From Bifidobacterium cuniculi (GTDB lineage Bacteria > Actinomycetota > Actinomycetes > Actinomycetales > Bifidobacteriaceae), in assembly GCF_000741575.1 (NCBI RefSeq), contig NZ_JGYV01000026.1, positions 1-43,306 of the forward strand: a stretch of DNA of 43,306 nt, read 5' to 3'. A model generated the notes under the pieces. The model was given only the letters and a program-made list of their open reading frames with translations. It was not told the origin of the DNA and ran no database searches. Positions 19,886 to 27,408 of the stretch are shown piece by piece; position 1 is the stretch's first letter, and each line of letters begins with the position of its first letter. Both the position numbers and the translations under genes were made by a program.

Positions 19886-20487
19886 GGGCGCACCTCCCCC
19901 GCCTCGGGTCGGTAGTCGAAGCCGGTGAAGGTCGCCGACGCGCGGTAGCCGGACATGTCGACCGTGCACAGGCCCACGGTGGCGCCCGTGAAGAAGCCGC
20001 GGCCATGCTGCCACGCGTAGTCGTCGGAGAGGATGCGCGCGTCGGGCCATGTGCCGGTCTCCTGCCACGGTCCGTCGTCGAAGGCGTAGTCGTAGGTGTA
20101 GCGGGAAGTGCGTATGCGCGTGCGCAGCCGCACCGTGCGCGTGCCTTCGGGCACGGGCACGCTGCCGCACAGGTAGGTGGTGGTGCGGTCGGTGAAGGAG
20201 GCGTGCACGCTCTTCACGTTCGTGGCCACCAGCCAGTACCGGCCATGGGCGTAGGAGATGTCCGGCGCCCAGACGCCGAAGGAGCTGGCGACGCCGCGCA
20301 GGTCCAGCTGGCGTGCTTCGCGGATCGGCGAGCGCACGGCGGTCCAGTTCGCCAGGTCCCGGGAGACGTGCAGGTTGACCGCGGGCCACCAGTCGAAGGT
20401 GGAGTTGGCGAGGACGTAGGTGTCGCCGACGCGGATGAGGGCGGGATCCGGGGCGAAGCCGGTGAGGATGGGGTTGGTGATGGACAT
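19882..20487 (-). pseudogene. GH43 xylosidase remnant with in-frame internal deletion
   Basis: 201 residues. Residues 1 to about 103 align with the N-terminus of the 540-residue GH43 (TNPILTGFAPDPALIRVGDTY, NSTFDWWP, FGVWAPDISY). Residues from about 104 on align with its last 97 (PVPEGTRTVRLRT, DARILSDDY, GRGFFTGATVGL). About 340 residues are missing, with no frame break. Only the first catalytic Asp (Asp14) remains; the other two acids and most propeller blades are gone, so hydrolysis is not expected. Start and frame are intact and it overlaps the next GH43 by 4 nt, so it may still serve translational coupling. Confidence 0.85.
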
Positions 20488-20521
20488 GGCGCTCCTCGGG
20501 GAAAGACTTCGGATACAAAGG

Positions 20522-20570
20522 GACGCCCGGCCCCGGTCGCTTCGGGCATGGGCGACCGGGACCGGGCGTC
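20522..20570 (-). terminator. 19-bp hairpin upstream of the GH43 remnant
   Basis: 20522-20540 pairs with 20552-20570 with a single mismatch (20531/20561) and an 11-nt loop. It lies in the leader of the GH43 pair, 35 nt before its start, and could act as a second terminator after xylA or as an attenuator. No clear U tract. Confidence 0.55.
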
Positions 20571-20644
20571 AGGTGCGCCACCCGTGGAAGGAAAGGGAAA
20601 GGACCGGGGTGTGCGCATCGGGGCACGATACGGAGGTGCTGGGC

Positions 20645-20680
20645 CGTCCGCCGCGGCCATGCGGAACGCCGCGGCGGACG
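20645..20680 (-). terminator. Hairpin downstream of xylA
   Basis: CGTCCGCCGCGG (20645-20656) pairs perfectly with 20669-20680 around a 12-nt loop, 13 nt after the xylA stop. Probable terminator, but no U tract follows. Confidence 0.65.
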
Positions 20681-20693
20681 GGAGGGGCGGGCG

Positions 20694-22043
20694 TCAGGCT
20701 TCGGCCAGGGCGTCGACGATGTAGTTGTTGATCGTGGCCTTCACGTCCTCGAGGTGGTCGGGCTTGGTGGAGGCGATGATCTCGGACTGCGGCATGTCGA
20801 TGGCGTAGTCGTTGAGGGAGGCCAGGGTGGCGGTGCCGTCGTCGATGGTCTTGCCGATGCCGGAGTCGTAGGAGGCGTAGCGGTTGGCCACGAGATCCTC
20901 GATGTACTTGTCCTCATGCATCTTGGCGGCCACGAGCAGGCCGGCGGCGAAGGAGTCCATGCCGGCGATGTGGGCGCGGAAGAGGTCTTCGGCGCTGAAG
21001 GAAGTGCGGCGCGGCTTGGCGTCGAAGTTCAGGCCGCCGCGCGGGCCGATGCTGCCGGCGTCGAGGACTTCCCACATCACGGAGGTGGTCTCGTACAGGT
21101 TTGTCGGGAACTCGTCGAGGTCCCAGCCCAGGAGCATGTCGCCCTGGTTGGCGTCCAGGGAGCCGAGGATGCCGTTGTCGCGGGCGACGCGGATCTCGTG
21201 CTGGTAGGTGTGGCCGGCGAGGTTGGCGTGGTTGCCTTCGAGGTTGAGCTTGAAGGTGTCCATCAGGTCGTAGGCGCGCAGGAAGTTGGCGGCGGTGGCG
21301 GCATCGAAGTCGTACTGGTGCGTCATCGGTTCCTTGGCCTTCGGCTCGATGAGGAACTGGGCGTCCATGCCGATCTCCTTGGCGTAGTCGGCGCACATGT
21401 GGAAGAACTTCGCCATGTGCTCCTGCTCACGCTTCATGTCGGTGACCCACAGGTTCTCGTAGCCTTCGCGGCCGCCCCAGAACACGTAGTTCTCGGCGCC
21501 GAGGCGCTTGCCGATCTCCAGGGAGTGCTTGAGCTGGCCCGCGGCGTAGGCGTACACGTCGGCGAAGGGCGAGGTGGAGGCGCCGGCCACGAAGCGGGGG
21601 TTGGTGAACAGCGAGGAGGTGTTCCACAGCAGCTTGATGCCGGTGGCCTTCATCTGCTCCTCGATCTTGTCGACCACGCGGTCGAGGTTGGCGTTGGTCT
21701 CGCGCAGCGTCTCGCCCTCCGGGGCGATGTCGCGGTCATGGAAGCAGAAGAAGGGGGCGCCGAGCTTGGTGAGGAACTCGAAGGCGTAGTCGACCTTGGC
21801 CAGGGCGTTGTCCATCGGGTCGGAGTACTTGCCGTCCCACGGACGCTGGGCGGTACCGTCGCCGAAGGGGTCGGTCAGCCGTGCATCGAAACTGTGCCAC
21901 CAGGCGACGCCGAAGCGCAGCCAGTCCTTCATCGTCTTGCCGGCGACGACCTTGTCCGCGTCGTAATAACGGAAGCCGAGGCCTTCCTTCTCACCGCCCT
22001 TGCGGCCGACGTACTCGATCTTGTCGATGTCCCACAGTCCCAT
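20694..22043 (-). CDS. xylA: Xylose isomerase
   Basis: Interconverts D-xylose and D-xylulose in the cytosol, the step before xylB. 449 residues, the length of the longer class II enzymes. Active-site segments are visible: [12 protein letters not shown], the metal-binding [29 protein letters not shown] and DANQGD. AAAGGAG lies 6 nt before the ATG. A TTGACA-18-TACTAT promoter overlapped by a XylR-type operator precedes it. It is followed by a hairpin and, after 206 nt, the GH43 remnant/GH43 pair. Confidence 0.97.
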   Translation of the reverse strand: MGLWDIDKIEYVGRKGGEKEGLGFRYYDADKVVAGKTMKDWLRFGVAWWHSFDARLTDPFGDGTAQRPWDGKYSDPMDNALAKVDYAFEFLTKLGAPFFCFHDRDIAPEGETLRETNANLDRVVDKIEEQMKATGIKLLWNTSSLFTNPRFVAGASTSPFADVYAYAAGQLKHSLEIGKRLGAENYVFWGGREGYENLWVTDMKREQEHMAKFFHMCADYAKEIGMDAQFLIEPKAKEPMTHQYDFDAATAANFLRAYDLMDTFKLNLEGNHANLAGHTYQHEIRVARDNGILGSLDANQGDMLLGWDLDEFPTNLYETTSVMWEVLDAGSIGPRGGLNFDAKPRRTSFSAEDLFRAHIAGMDSFAAGLLVAAKMHEDKYIEDLVANRYASYDSGIGKTIDDGTATLASLNDYAIDMPQSEIIASTKPDHLEDVKATINNYIVDALAEA

Positions 22044-22098
22044 GGTTCACTCCTTTGTGTTGATGTTGCGGCGACGTTCTGTGTTGCGTCTTGATCGA

Positions 22099-22129
22099 TA
22101 TAGTAAAACGGCCAAACTATATTTGTCAA
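22099..22129 (-). promoter_or_regulatory. xylA promoter with XylR-type operator
   Basis: Minus-strand -35 TTGACA (22124-22129), 18 nt, -10 TACTAT (22100-22105). The 23-bp palindrome TATAGTA-N9-AACTATA (22099-22121) covers the spacer and -10. Half-sites and spacing match the site before xylB, supporting common control by the ROK repressor. Confidence 0.82.
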
Positions 22130-22195
22130 ATCGTCGAACTAAGAGCGTGTCGTGAGGGTTTCCAAGGCATCCGTGCATCGACGGAAAGCTCGGGA

Positions 22196-22246
22196 ATGCG
22201 ATCGGGGCCGGTGACGGACATCGTCCGTCACCGGCCCCGATCGCAT
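22196..22246 (-). terminator. Perfect 23-bp hairpin after the oxidoreductase gene
   Basis: Arms 22196-22218 and 22224-22246 match fully around CATCG, 9 nt after the oxidoreductase stop and upstream of the xylA promoter. Very stable; it insulates xylA from upstream transcription. Confidence 0.8.
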
Positions 22247-22255
22247 CATCGGCCC

Positions 22256-22753
22256 TCAGCGCAGCAGGTCGGCGTACCGCCCGGCGACCGCCGCCAGGTC
22301 GTCGTCGGCGATGCGGTGCGCGTGGTGCAGCAGCAGCGGCTCCTCGAAACGCATGCCCAGGTAGTTCGCTGTCATGCGATAGGGCTGGAGCACCTGCGCC
22401 ATGGTGGCGCCCTGCTTGCCGTCCTCGGCATAGTCCTCCAGCTTGCCGCCCGCCGTCACCGCCAACAGCATGCGCCTGCCCTCGAGGCTGGAGCCATCCA
22501 CCTCGAAGACAGCATCCTCCCACTCCTTGAGCAGGGCGGGCGCGCTGTACCAGTAGAGCGGAAACTGGAAGACGATGAGGTCGGCGTCGGCGGCGATCGC
22601 ACGTTCGCGCGCCACGTCGATCCGGAAATCGGGATACTGCGCGTACATGTCGCGCACGACCGTACCCGGCACCTGCGCCGCCGCGTCCATGAGCGCACGG
22701 TTCGCGCGCGAATGTTCCATATGCGGGTGGAATACCATGACCGAAGTCGCCAT
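22256..22753 (-). CDS. Flavodoxin-fold NAD(P)H oxidoreductase (KefF/MdaB-like)
   Basis: 165 residues of the NAD(P)H:quinone oxidoreductase flavodoxin-like family, which reduces quinones or other acceptors with FMN or FAD. Visible motifs are VMVFHPHMEHSRANR (flavin phosphate region), DLIVFQFPLYWYSAPALLKEW and LLAVTAGGKLEDY. The start is MATSVMVFHP, with AGGAGG 7 nt upstream; the open frame further upstream is not supported. It stands as a single gene with its own strong terminator. Confidence 0.88.
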   Translation of the reverse strand: MATSVMVFHPHMEHSRANRALMDAAAQVPGTVVRDMYAQYPDFRIDVARERAIAADADLIVFQFPLYWYSAPALLKEWEDAVFEVDGSSLEGRRMLLAVTAGGKLEDYAEDGKQGATMAQVLQPYRMTANYLGMRFEEPLLLHHAHRIADDDLAAVAGRYADLLR

Positions 22754-22920
22754 CGTGTGCCTCCTATGCCTCACTGTCGCCCGCCGTCCGCGACACAGCA
22801 GGCCCGCTTCCACTGTAACGCCGTCGCCGCACCCCGTTGCGCTGGGCGCGAATCGCCGTCGCGGCAGTCCGTGGGGCGGAGACGGCGCACTGGCATCATC
22901 GTTTCCGACGGGGGAACACC

Positions 22921-24090
22921 GTGACGAATCCTTACGGCAACCCGCAGCCCTACCGCCAGCAGCCATATCGGCAGCAACCGTATGCACCGGCGGCAGGCGC
23001 GCCGCAGCAGCAGACGCAACAGTCGCCCTACCAGGCCCCGCGCCATCCGCAGTACGTCGCCCCCATGCCGCAGCCACAGGCCACGTACACCCGCCGGCGT
23101 CCCGCGCGCACCATGAGCAGCCGCACACTCGCGGCGCTCATCATCGGCATCTTCGCGTTCGCGTTCGTCTTCGGGGGCACCTACGCCATCGTGATGGCCA
23201 GGCAGTCGCATGCCCGTACGGCCTCCGCCAGCCAAGGCGCCATCGACTCCCTGCGCGCCCGCGGGTACGAACCGGACGACTACGTCGACGATGACGGCCG
23301 CGTCAAGGACGAACAGGTCTACTACTACGCCCAGTCCGAGGGATTCAGCCGGTACGCCGACGCGCTGGTCGCCATGCGGGACAAACACCTGCACATGGAC
23401 GTCGACCGGATCCTGGAGATCCCGCCCGAGAAAAGCAGACGTGGCGCCGACTACTACCACGTCTGGATCACCTGGCTGACCGACCAGCACGCCGCCCAGT
23501 ACTTCGGCGACGACCGCGTGACCAGCGACCCCAACGAGATCGAGAAATACTACGACGCGCAGATCGCCGCACTCGATGACATGGAGCAGCAGTTCCTCAA
23601 GGGCGAGGACCTCGGGTTCACCGTGCGCGCCAAGCAGGAGGACGGCACCTGGAACATCCTGCAGACCGATGACCAGGACGCAGTCAGCCAGCAGGAACAG
23701 CAGCCCGACCGGCCGGCCACGCAGGATACGGTCGCCACACTGACCGCGAAATGGGAACAGGCCATCACGTCCGTGCCCGACACGCCTAGTGCCGACGGCA
23801 CCTACACGCAGGTCGGCGAACAGCTGGCGGCATCCGTGGGACCGACCATGAACTACGACTTCCAGTCGATCTACGGCCACTGCACCATGGACGGCAGGCT
23901 GGGTGACCCGAACACCTTCGGCGCCTACTGCCCGCTCACCCCGCAGGTCATCTACCTGAACACCGACAGCAACCAGGACGCCAACGACGTGCGTTCGCCC
24001 TACTACGCCGCCGACATCCGCCACGAACCGGCGCACGCCAGGTGCACGCCGGCCAGTACAAGGTCTCCTGAACGCCGCCCGTCCACATAG
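22921..24090 (+). CDS. Pro/Tyr-rich single-pass membrane protein ending at a HExxH motif; probably truncated
   Basis: 389 residues from a GTG start (MTNPYGNPQPY). A low-complexity PYRQQPY leader precedes one membrane helix at about 70-92. An extracytoplasmic domain of about 290 residues follows. Near the very end is RHEPAHAR (His368, Glu369, His372), a zinc-protease-like HExxH. Only 17 basic residues follow it, which do not resemble a folded domain, and no third zinc ligand is possible. This suggests that the end was lost by frameshift or deletion, or that the motif is coincidental. No function is claimed. Start RBS is weak (GGGGGAACACC). Confidence 0.65.
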   Translation: MTNPYGNPQPYRQQPYRQQPYAPAAGAPQQQTQQSPYQAPRHPQYVAPMPQPQATYTRRRPARTMSSRTLAALIIGIFAFAFVFGGTYAIVMARQSHARTASASQGAIDSLRARGYEPDDYVDDDGRVKDEQVYYYAQSEGFSRYADALVAMRDKHLHMDVDRILEIPPEKSRRGADYYHVWITWLTDQHAAQYFGDDRVTSDPNEIEKYYDAQIAALDDMEQQFLKGEDLGFTVRAKQEDGTWNILQTDDQDAVSQQEQQPDRPATQDTVATLTAKWEQAITSVPDTPSADGTYTQVGEQLAASVGPTMNYDFQSIYGHCTMDGRLGDPNTFGAYCPLTPQVIYLNTDSNQDANDVRSPYYAADIRHEPAHARCTPASTRSPERRPST

Positions 24091-24174
24091 GTGGACATCC
24101 CTCCCTGCCACGGCGCCGCCATGCTTAAATGCTGTCTGTCAGACCAACGCATGCCATCTCAAGGAGCGCAACGC

Positions 24175-25470
24175 ATGAGCGAACACGTGGACACCATCTG
24201 TGTACAGGGCGGCTACCAGCCGGGCAACGGCGAATCCCGCACCCCGCCGATCATCCAGGCGACCACCTTCAAGTACACGTCCAGCGAGCAGATGAGCCGC
24301 CTGTTCGACCTGTCCGAATCCGGCTACTTCTACACGCGCCTGCAGAACCCCACCAACGACACCGTCGCCGCGAAGATCTGCGAGATGGAGGGCGGCGCCG
24401 CGGCCATGCTCACCTCCTCGGGCCAGGCCGCCAACTTCTTCGCCCTGTTCAACATCTGCAACGAGGGCGACCACATTGTCGCCTCCTCCGCCATCTACGG
24501 TGGCACCTTCAACCTCATCAACGTCACCATGCGCAAGATGGGTGTCGCCTGCACCTTCGTGAGCCCCGACTGCACGGACGCAGAGCTCGAGGCCGCCTTC
24601 CAGCCGAACACCAAGGCCGTCTTCGGCGAATCCATCGCCAACCCCGCGCTCATCGTGCTCGACTTCGCCAAGTTCGCCGACGCCGCCCACCGCCACGGCG
24701 TGCCGCTCATCGTCGACAACACCTTCCCCACCCCCGTCAACTGCCGACCCATCGAGTTCGGCGTCGACATCGTCACCCACGCCACCACCAAGTACATGGA
24801 CGGCCACGGCTCCTGCGTCGGCGGCGCCATCGTGGACTCCGGCAACTTCGACTGGATGGCGCATGCCGAGAAGTACCCCGGCATGACCACCCCCGACGAC
24901 TCCTACCACGGCGTCGTCTACGCGAAGGACTTCGGCAAGGCCGCCTTCATCACCAAGGCCACCGCGCAGCTCATGCGCGACTTCGGTTCCACCCCCTCCC
25001 CCGTCAACTCCTGGATCATGGGCATGCACCTCGAGTCGCTCGGCGTGCGCATCGAACGCCACTGCGCCAACGCGCTCGCCGTGGCCGAGACGCTCCAGGC
25101 GGACCCGCGCATCTCCTGGGTGAACTTCCCCGGCCTGCCCGGCGACAAATACCATGCGCTCGCCGAGAAGTACATGCCGAACGGCACCTGCGGCGTCATC
25201 TCCTTCGGCGTGCCCGGCGGCCGCGAGAAGGTCTCCGCCTTCCTCGACCACCTGAAGATGATCTCCATCGCCACACACGTGGCCGACGCACGCAGCTGCG
25301 TGCTCTACCCTGCCGGCACCACCCACCGCCAGCTGACCGAGCAGCAGCTCGAGGAGGCCGGCGTCGGCATCGACCTGGTGCGGCTGAGCTGCGGCATCGA
25401 GAACCAGGACGACATCATCGCCGACCTCAAGCAGGCACTGGACGCCGTGTTCGGCCCGGTGAAGGCGTAG
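24175..25470 (+). CDS. O-acetylhomoserine sulfhydrylase / aminocarboxypropyltransferase (Cys/Met PLP family)
   Basis: 431-residue PLP enzyme of the Cys/Met metabolism family. By length and motifs (TICVQGGYQPGNGESRTPPI, FYTRLQNPTNDTVAAKI, the THATTKYMDGHG lysine for the PLP Schiff base, ATHVADARSCVLYPAGTTHRQL) it is an O-acetylhomoserine sulfhydrylase. It makes homocysteine for methionine synthesis, possibly with cysteine synthase activity. The start at MSEHVDT has AAGGAG 8 nt upstream; longer frames lack it. A strong hairpin at 25481-25527 follows. Confidence 0.92.
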   Translation: MSEHVDTICVQGGYQPGNGESRTPPIIQATTFKYTSSEQMSRLFDLSESGYFYTRLQNPTNDTVAAKICEMEGGAAAMLTSSGQAANFFALFNICNEGDHIVASSAIYGGTFNLINVTMRKMGVACTFVSPDCTDAELEAAFQPNTKAVFGESIANPALIVLDFAKFADAAHRHGVPLIVDNTFPTPVNCRPIEFGVDIVTHATTKYMDGHGSCVGGAIVDSGNFDWMAHAEKYPGMTTPDDSYHGVVYAKDFGKAAFITKATAQLMRDFGSTPSPVNSWIMGMHLESLGVRIERHCANALAVAETLQADPRISWVNFPGLPGDKYHALAEKYMPNGTCGVISFGVPGGREKVSAFLDHLKMISIATHVADARSCVLYPAGTTHRQLTEQQLEEAGVGIDLVRLSCGIENQDDIIADLKQALDAVFGPVKA

Positions 25471-25480
25471 GTGTTTTCCT

Positions 25481-25527
25481 GCGTCAGGGGGGTTGCGATG
25501 CCGGATGGCCTCGCGACCCCCTGACGC
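25481..25527 (+). terminator. Terminator hairpin of the sulfhydrylase gene
   Basis: GCGTCAGGGGG (25481-25491) pairs with CCCCCTGACGC (25517-25527), with further inner GCGA/TCGC pairing. It lies 11 nt after the stop. No U tract follows. Confidence 0.75.
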
Positions 25528-25607
25528 GTGCTGCGAGTGACGACGTTGGCCGCTGCGGCACCCTGTATCGGTCCATTGCCTCGATGGCGCCACCTCTTCC
25601 CGGTGGA

Positions 25608-25852
25608 CCTATCTGCCTTAAGTGCGTGTTTCGGGCCCCGCTCGGGACTCTATCTGCCTTAAGTGCGGTTGCCTAGAAGAGCACATGAACGACGAAATGC
25701 CATCTATAAGCAAAATAAACACTTCTTCAATTAAAACAATGGCAGATAGGCAAGGATAATTGGTTTTGTAAGTAAGGTGTCGCAGGCGCAACCGCACTTA
25801 AGGCAGATAGAGTCCCGAGCGGGGCCCGAAACACGCACTTAAGGCAGATAGG
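25608..25852. repeat. 245-bp inverted-repeat element with AT-rich core
   Basis: Two perfect 65-bp inverted arms (25608-25672 and 25788-25852) enclose a 115-bp core that is clearly AT-rich against its GC-rich surroundings. Each arm contains TATCTGCCTTAAGTGCG twice (25610-25626, 25651-25667 and mirrors 25793-25809, 25834-25850), separated by a GC-rich CGGGCCCCGCTCGGG segment. The core holds another GGCAGATAGG (25741-25750). On the minus strand the core has a promoter-like TTGAAG-16-TATAGA, and on the plus strand a 24-codon ORF. It lies between convergent genes. It could be a MITE-like insertion, a protein-binding array or a structured terminator. Confidence 0.85.
25685..25759 (+). other. Possible 24-codon ORF in the AT-rich core
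   Basis: ATG to TAA in the core of the inverted-repeat element, starting MNDEMPSISK. Only a weak GAAGAG lies upstream. It has no recognisable family and may be chance, but it has an AT-rich composition unlike the host genes. Confidence 0.15.
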
Positions 25853-25890
25853 CCACGACAAGAACAACGACCCCGAATGCCCAACCTCAC

Positions 25891-26814
25891 TCAGCAGGAC
25901 CACCAAGCGCGCTGCCGGCGCCAGCGACGGCCATCGAACAGCTGGGCATCCGTGAGCGGCGGCACGGGGTGAAAATCACAGCCACTGCGTTCCCGCACCG
26001 CATTCGCCACGCGATCGACCAGGCGTTCAATCATCTCGGGGTTTTCCAGGTCTTCTTGCGTCACTTGGATGACGATCCATCCCATGTCCTCGAGGTCCTT
26101 GCGTCGGTTCACATCCGCCGCCCATTGTGCGGCATGGTGCCTGCCGTCATATTCCAGGGCGATCCCCAGCTCCTTGAATGCCGCATCCAAGTAAAAGTGG
26201 CCGCCGCGCAGGGAGTTCTCCACCCTCACGTTCACCTCAGCGTTGCCGAAGCCACGGCGCAGCAACAGCAGCCTCATGCGGCTCTCCTGCGAGGAATCCG
26301 TATCCTCACGCATGATTCGCAGGGCCTTGTGGCATTTTTCCCAGCCGCGGACCTGCCGACGGCGATGCTCGCTGCCCCACTCCTCCAGACGGTGCAGATA
26401 CTCCTGCAGGGATTCCAAGGTCATCCTCTTGAGACGCCGGTCACGCCGCATCAGGCACTCGCCCAGCACCACCAATTCCTCCAAGGAGGCTTCGGCCCCC
26501 ATCATCGTCCAGGCACATTCGGCCGTCACCCGCCATACGTTCGCCTTCACGCGGTTCATCTCTATCAGGCCGTTCCACATGCGGCACGCAATGGCGTCCG
26601 TGTCGTTCCTTTTACGCACATCGTTCACCACGCGCTCCAGCCTGTCAGGTACCAGCCGCAACTCCCGGGGCAGCTCGGCTCCCAGCAGCACCACTGCAGT
26701 CCTGCCGCTGAACGCCACCGGCCCTTTCAGCTCTCCGGCCGCGGCAAGACACCGTGCCTCCATGGAGCGCTTGGCTTCCATCAGTTCCTGCAATTGCATC
26801 GATCCCATGCGCAT
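25891..26814 (-). CDS. DUF559 endonuclease-like domain protein
   Basis: About 307 residues. The C-terminal domain has the DUF559/Vsr-like pattern of a PD-(D/E)XK nuclease fold (GGHFYLDAAFKELGIALEYDGRHHAAQWAADVNRRKDLEDMGWIVIQVT). Asp and Glu in LDAAF and LEYDG are the likely metal site. The N-terminal part is helical and charged and may bind a partner or DNA. The start is uncertain: I chose MRMGSMQLQ, but no clear RBS is present, and ATG 26808 or a TTG upstream are alternatives. The role is unknown; such proteins are widespread in actinobacteria. It converges on the inverted-repeat element. Confidence 0.72.
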   Translation of the reverse strand: MRMGSMQLQELMEAKRSMEARCLAAAGELKGPVAFSGRTAVVLLGAELPRELRLVPDRLERVVNDVRKRNDTDAIACRMWNGLIEMNRVKANVWRVTAECAWTMMGAEASLEELVVLGECLMRRDRRLKRMTLESLQEYLHRLEEWGSEHRRRQVRGWEKCHKALRIMREDTDSSQESRMRLLLLRRGFGNAEVNVRVENSLRGGHFYLDAAFKELGIALEYDGRHHAAQWAADVNRRKDLEDMGWIVIQVTQEDLENPEMIERLVDRVANAVRERSGCDFHPVPPLTDAQLFDGRRWRRQRAWWSC

Positions 26815-26851
26815 GAGACTGCCATGGACCGGCGCGAATGACAAATCGGGA

Positions 26852-26880
26852 TTCTGAAAATGTGGAAATGTGGATAGACT
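26852..26880 (+). promoter_or_regulatory. Probable promoter of the deformylase gene
   Basis: -35 TTCTGA (26852-26857), 17 nt, -10 TAGACT (26875-26880), about 37 nt before the ATG at 26918. It is divergent from the DUF559 gene. Confidence 0.45.
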
Positions 26881-26917
26881 GGATGGTCCCGATACCGAGA
26901 AGAGCAGAAAGACCACC

Positions 26918-27346
26918 ATGATCCGCGACATCACCACATCCGTCGACTTCCTGTCCAAGCCGTCGCAACCGGCCGATCCGACCGACCCGCTCGACAGCGC
27001 CATCGCCCACGACCTGGCGGACACGCTCAAGGCCAACCGCGACCGCTGCGTGGGCATGGCGGCGAACATGATCGGCGAGGACCGGCGCATCATCGTCTTC
27101 GTGGACGAGGCGATGGGCGGCGCGGTGAGCGTGATGTTCAACCCGCGCATCACGGCCGCCGACGGCGCCTACGACACTGCCGAGGGCTGCCTGAGCCTGC
27201 ACGGCGAGCGCCGCACGATCCGCCACGACCGCATCGAGGTTGACTACCTGACCCGTACCGGCCGCGCACGCCACGCCACCTTCACGGGGTATGCCGCGCA
27301 GGTCATCCAGCACGAGATCGACCATTGCGACGGCATTGTCATTTGA
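26918..27346 (+). CDS. def: Peptide deformylase, variant with GMAANMIG motif 1
   Basis: Removes the N-formyl group from nascent proteins using a bound metal ion. 142 residues, shorter than typical PDF (about 165-190). Motif 2 EGCLS (89-93, Cys metal ligand) and motif 3 QHEIDH (131-136) are canonical. Motif 1 reads VGMAANMIG (45-53) instead of GxGLAAxQ, so the glutamine that contacts the formyl oxygen is replaced. I recall this variant as a recurring second PDF class in Gram-positive bacteria, so it may be an accessory enzyme rather than the essential copy. Start MIRDITT has a weak AGAAAGA upstream. Confidence 0.85.
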   Translation: MIRDITTSVDFLSKPSQPADPTDPLDSAIAHDLADTLKANRDRCVGMAANMIGEDRRIIVFVDEAMGGAVSVMFNPRITAADGAYDTAEGCLSLHGERRTIRHDRIEVDYLTRTGRARHATFTGYAAQVIQHEIDHCDGIVI

Positions 27347-27408
27347 GACTGGAATAATGGTCAGCGCACTTCGACCACTTTTCAACCTTCCGACAGAATG
27401 GAACATCG

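Noticed and set aside
25608..25852. CRISPR array
   Set aside because: The 17-mer copies are in inverted arms with identical spacers between them, not a direct-repeat array with unique spacers, and no cas genes are present.
25608..25852. Complete insertion sequence
   Set aside because: No transposase frame fits within the 115-bp core, so at most it is a non-autonomous element.
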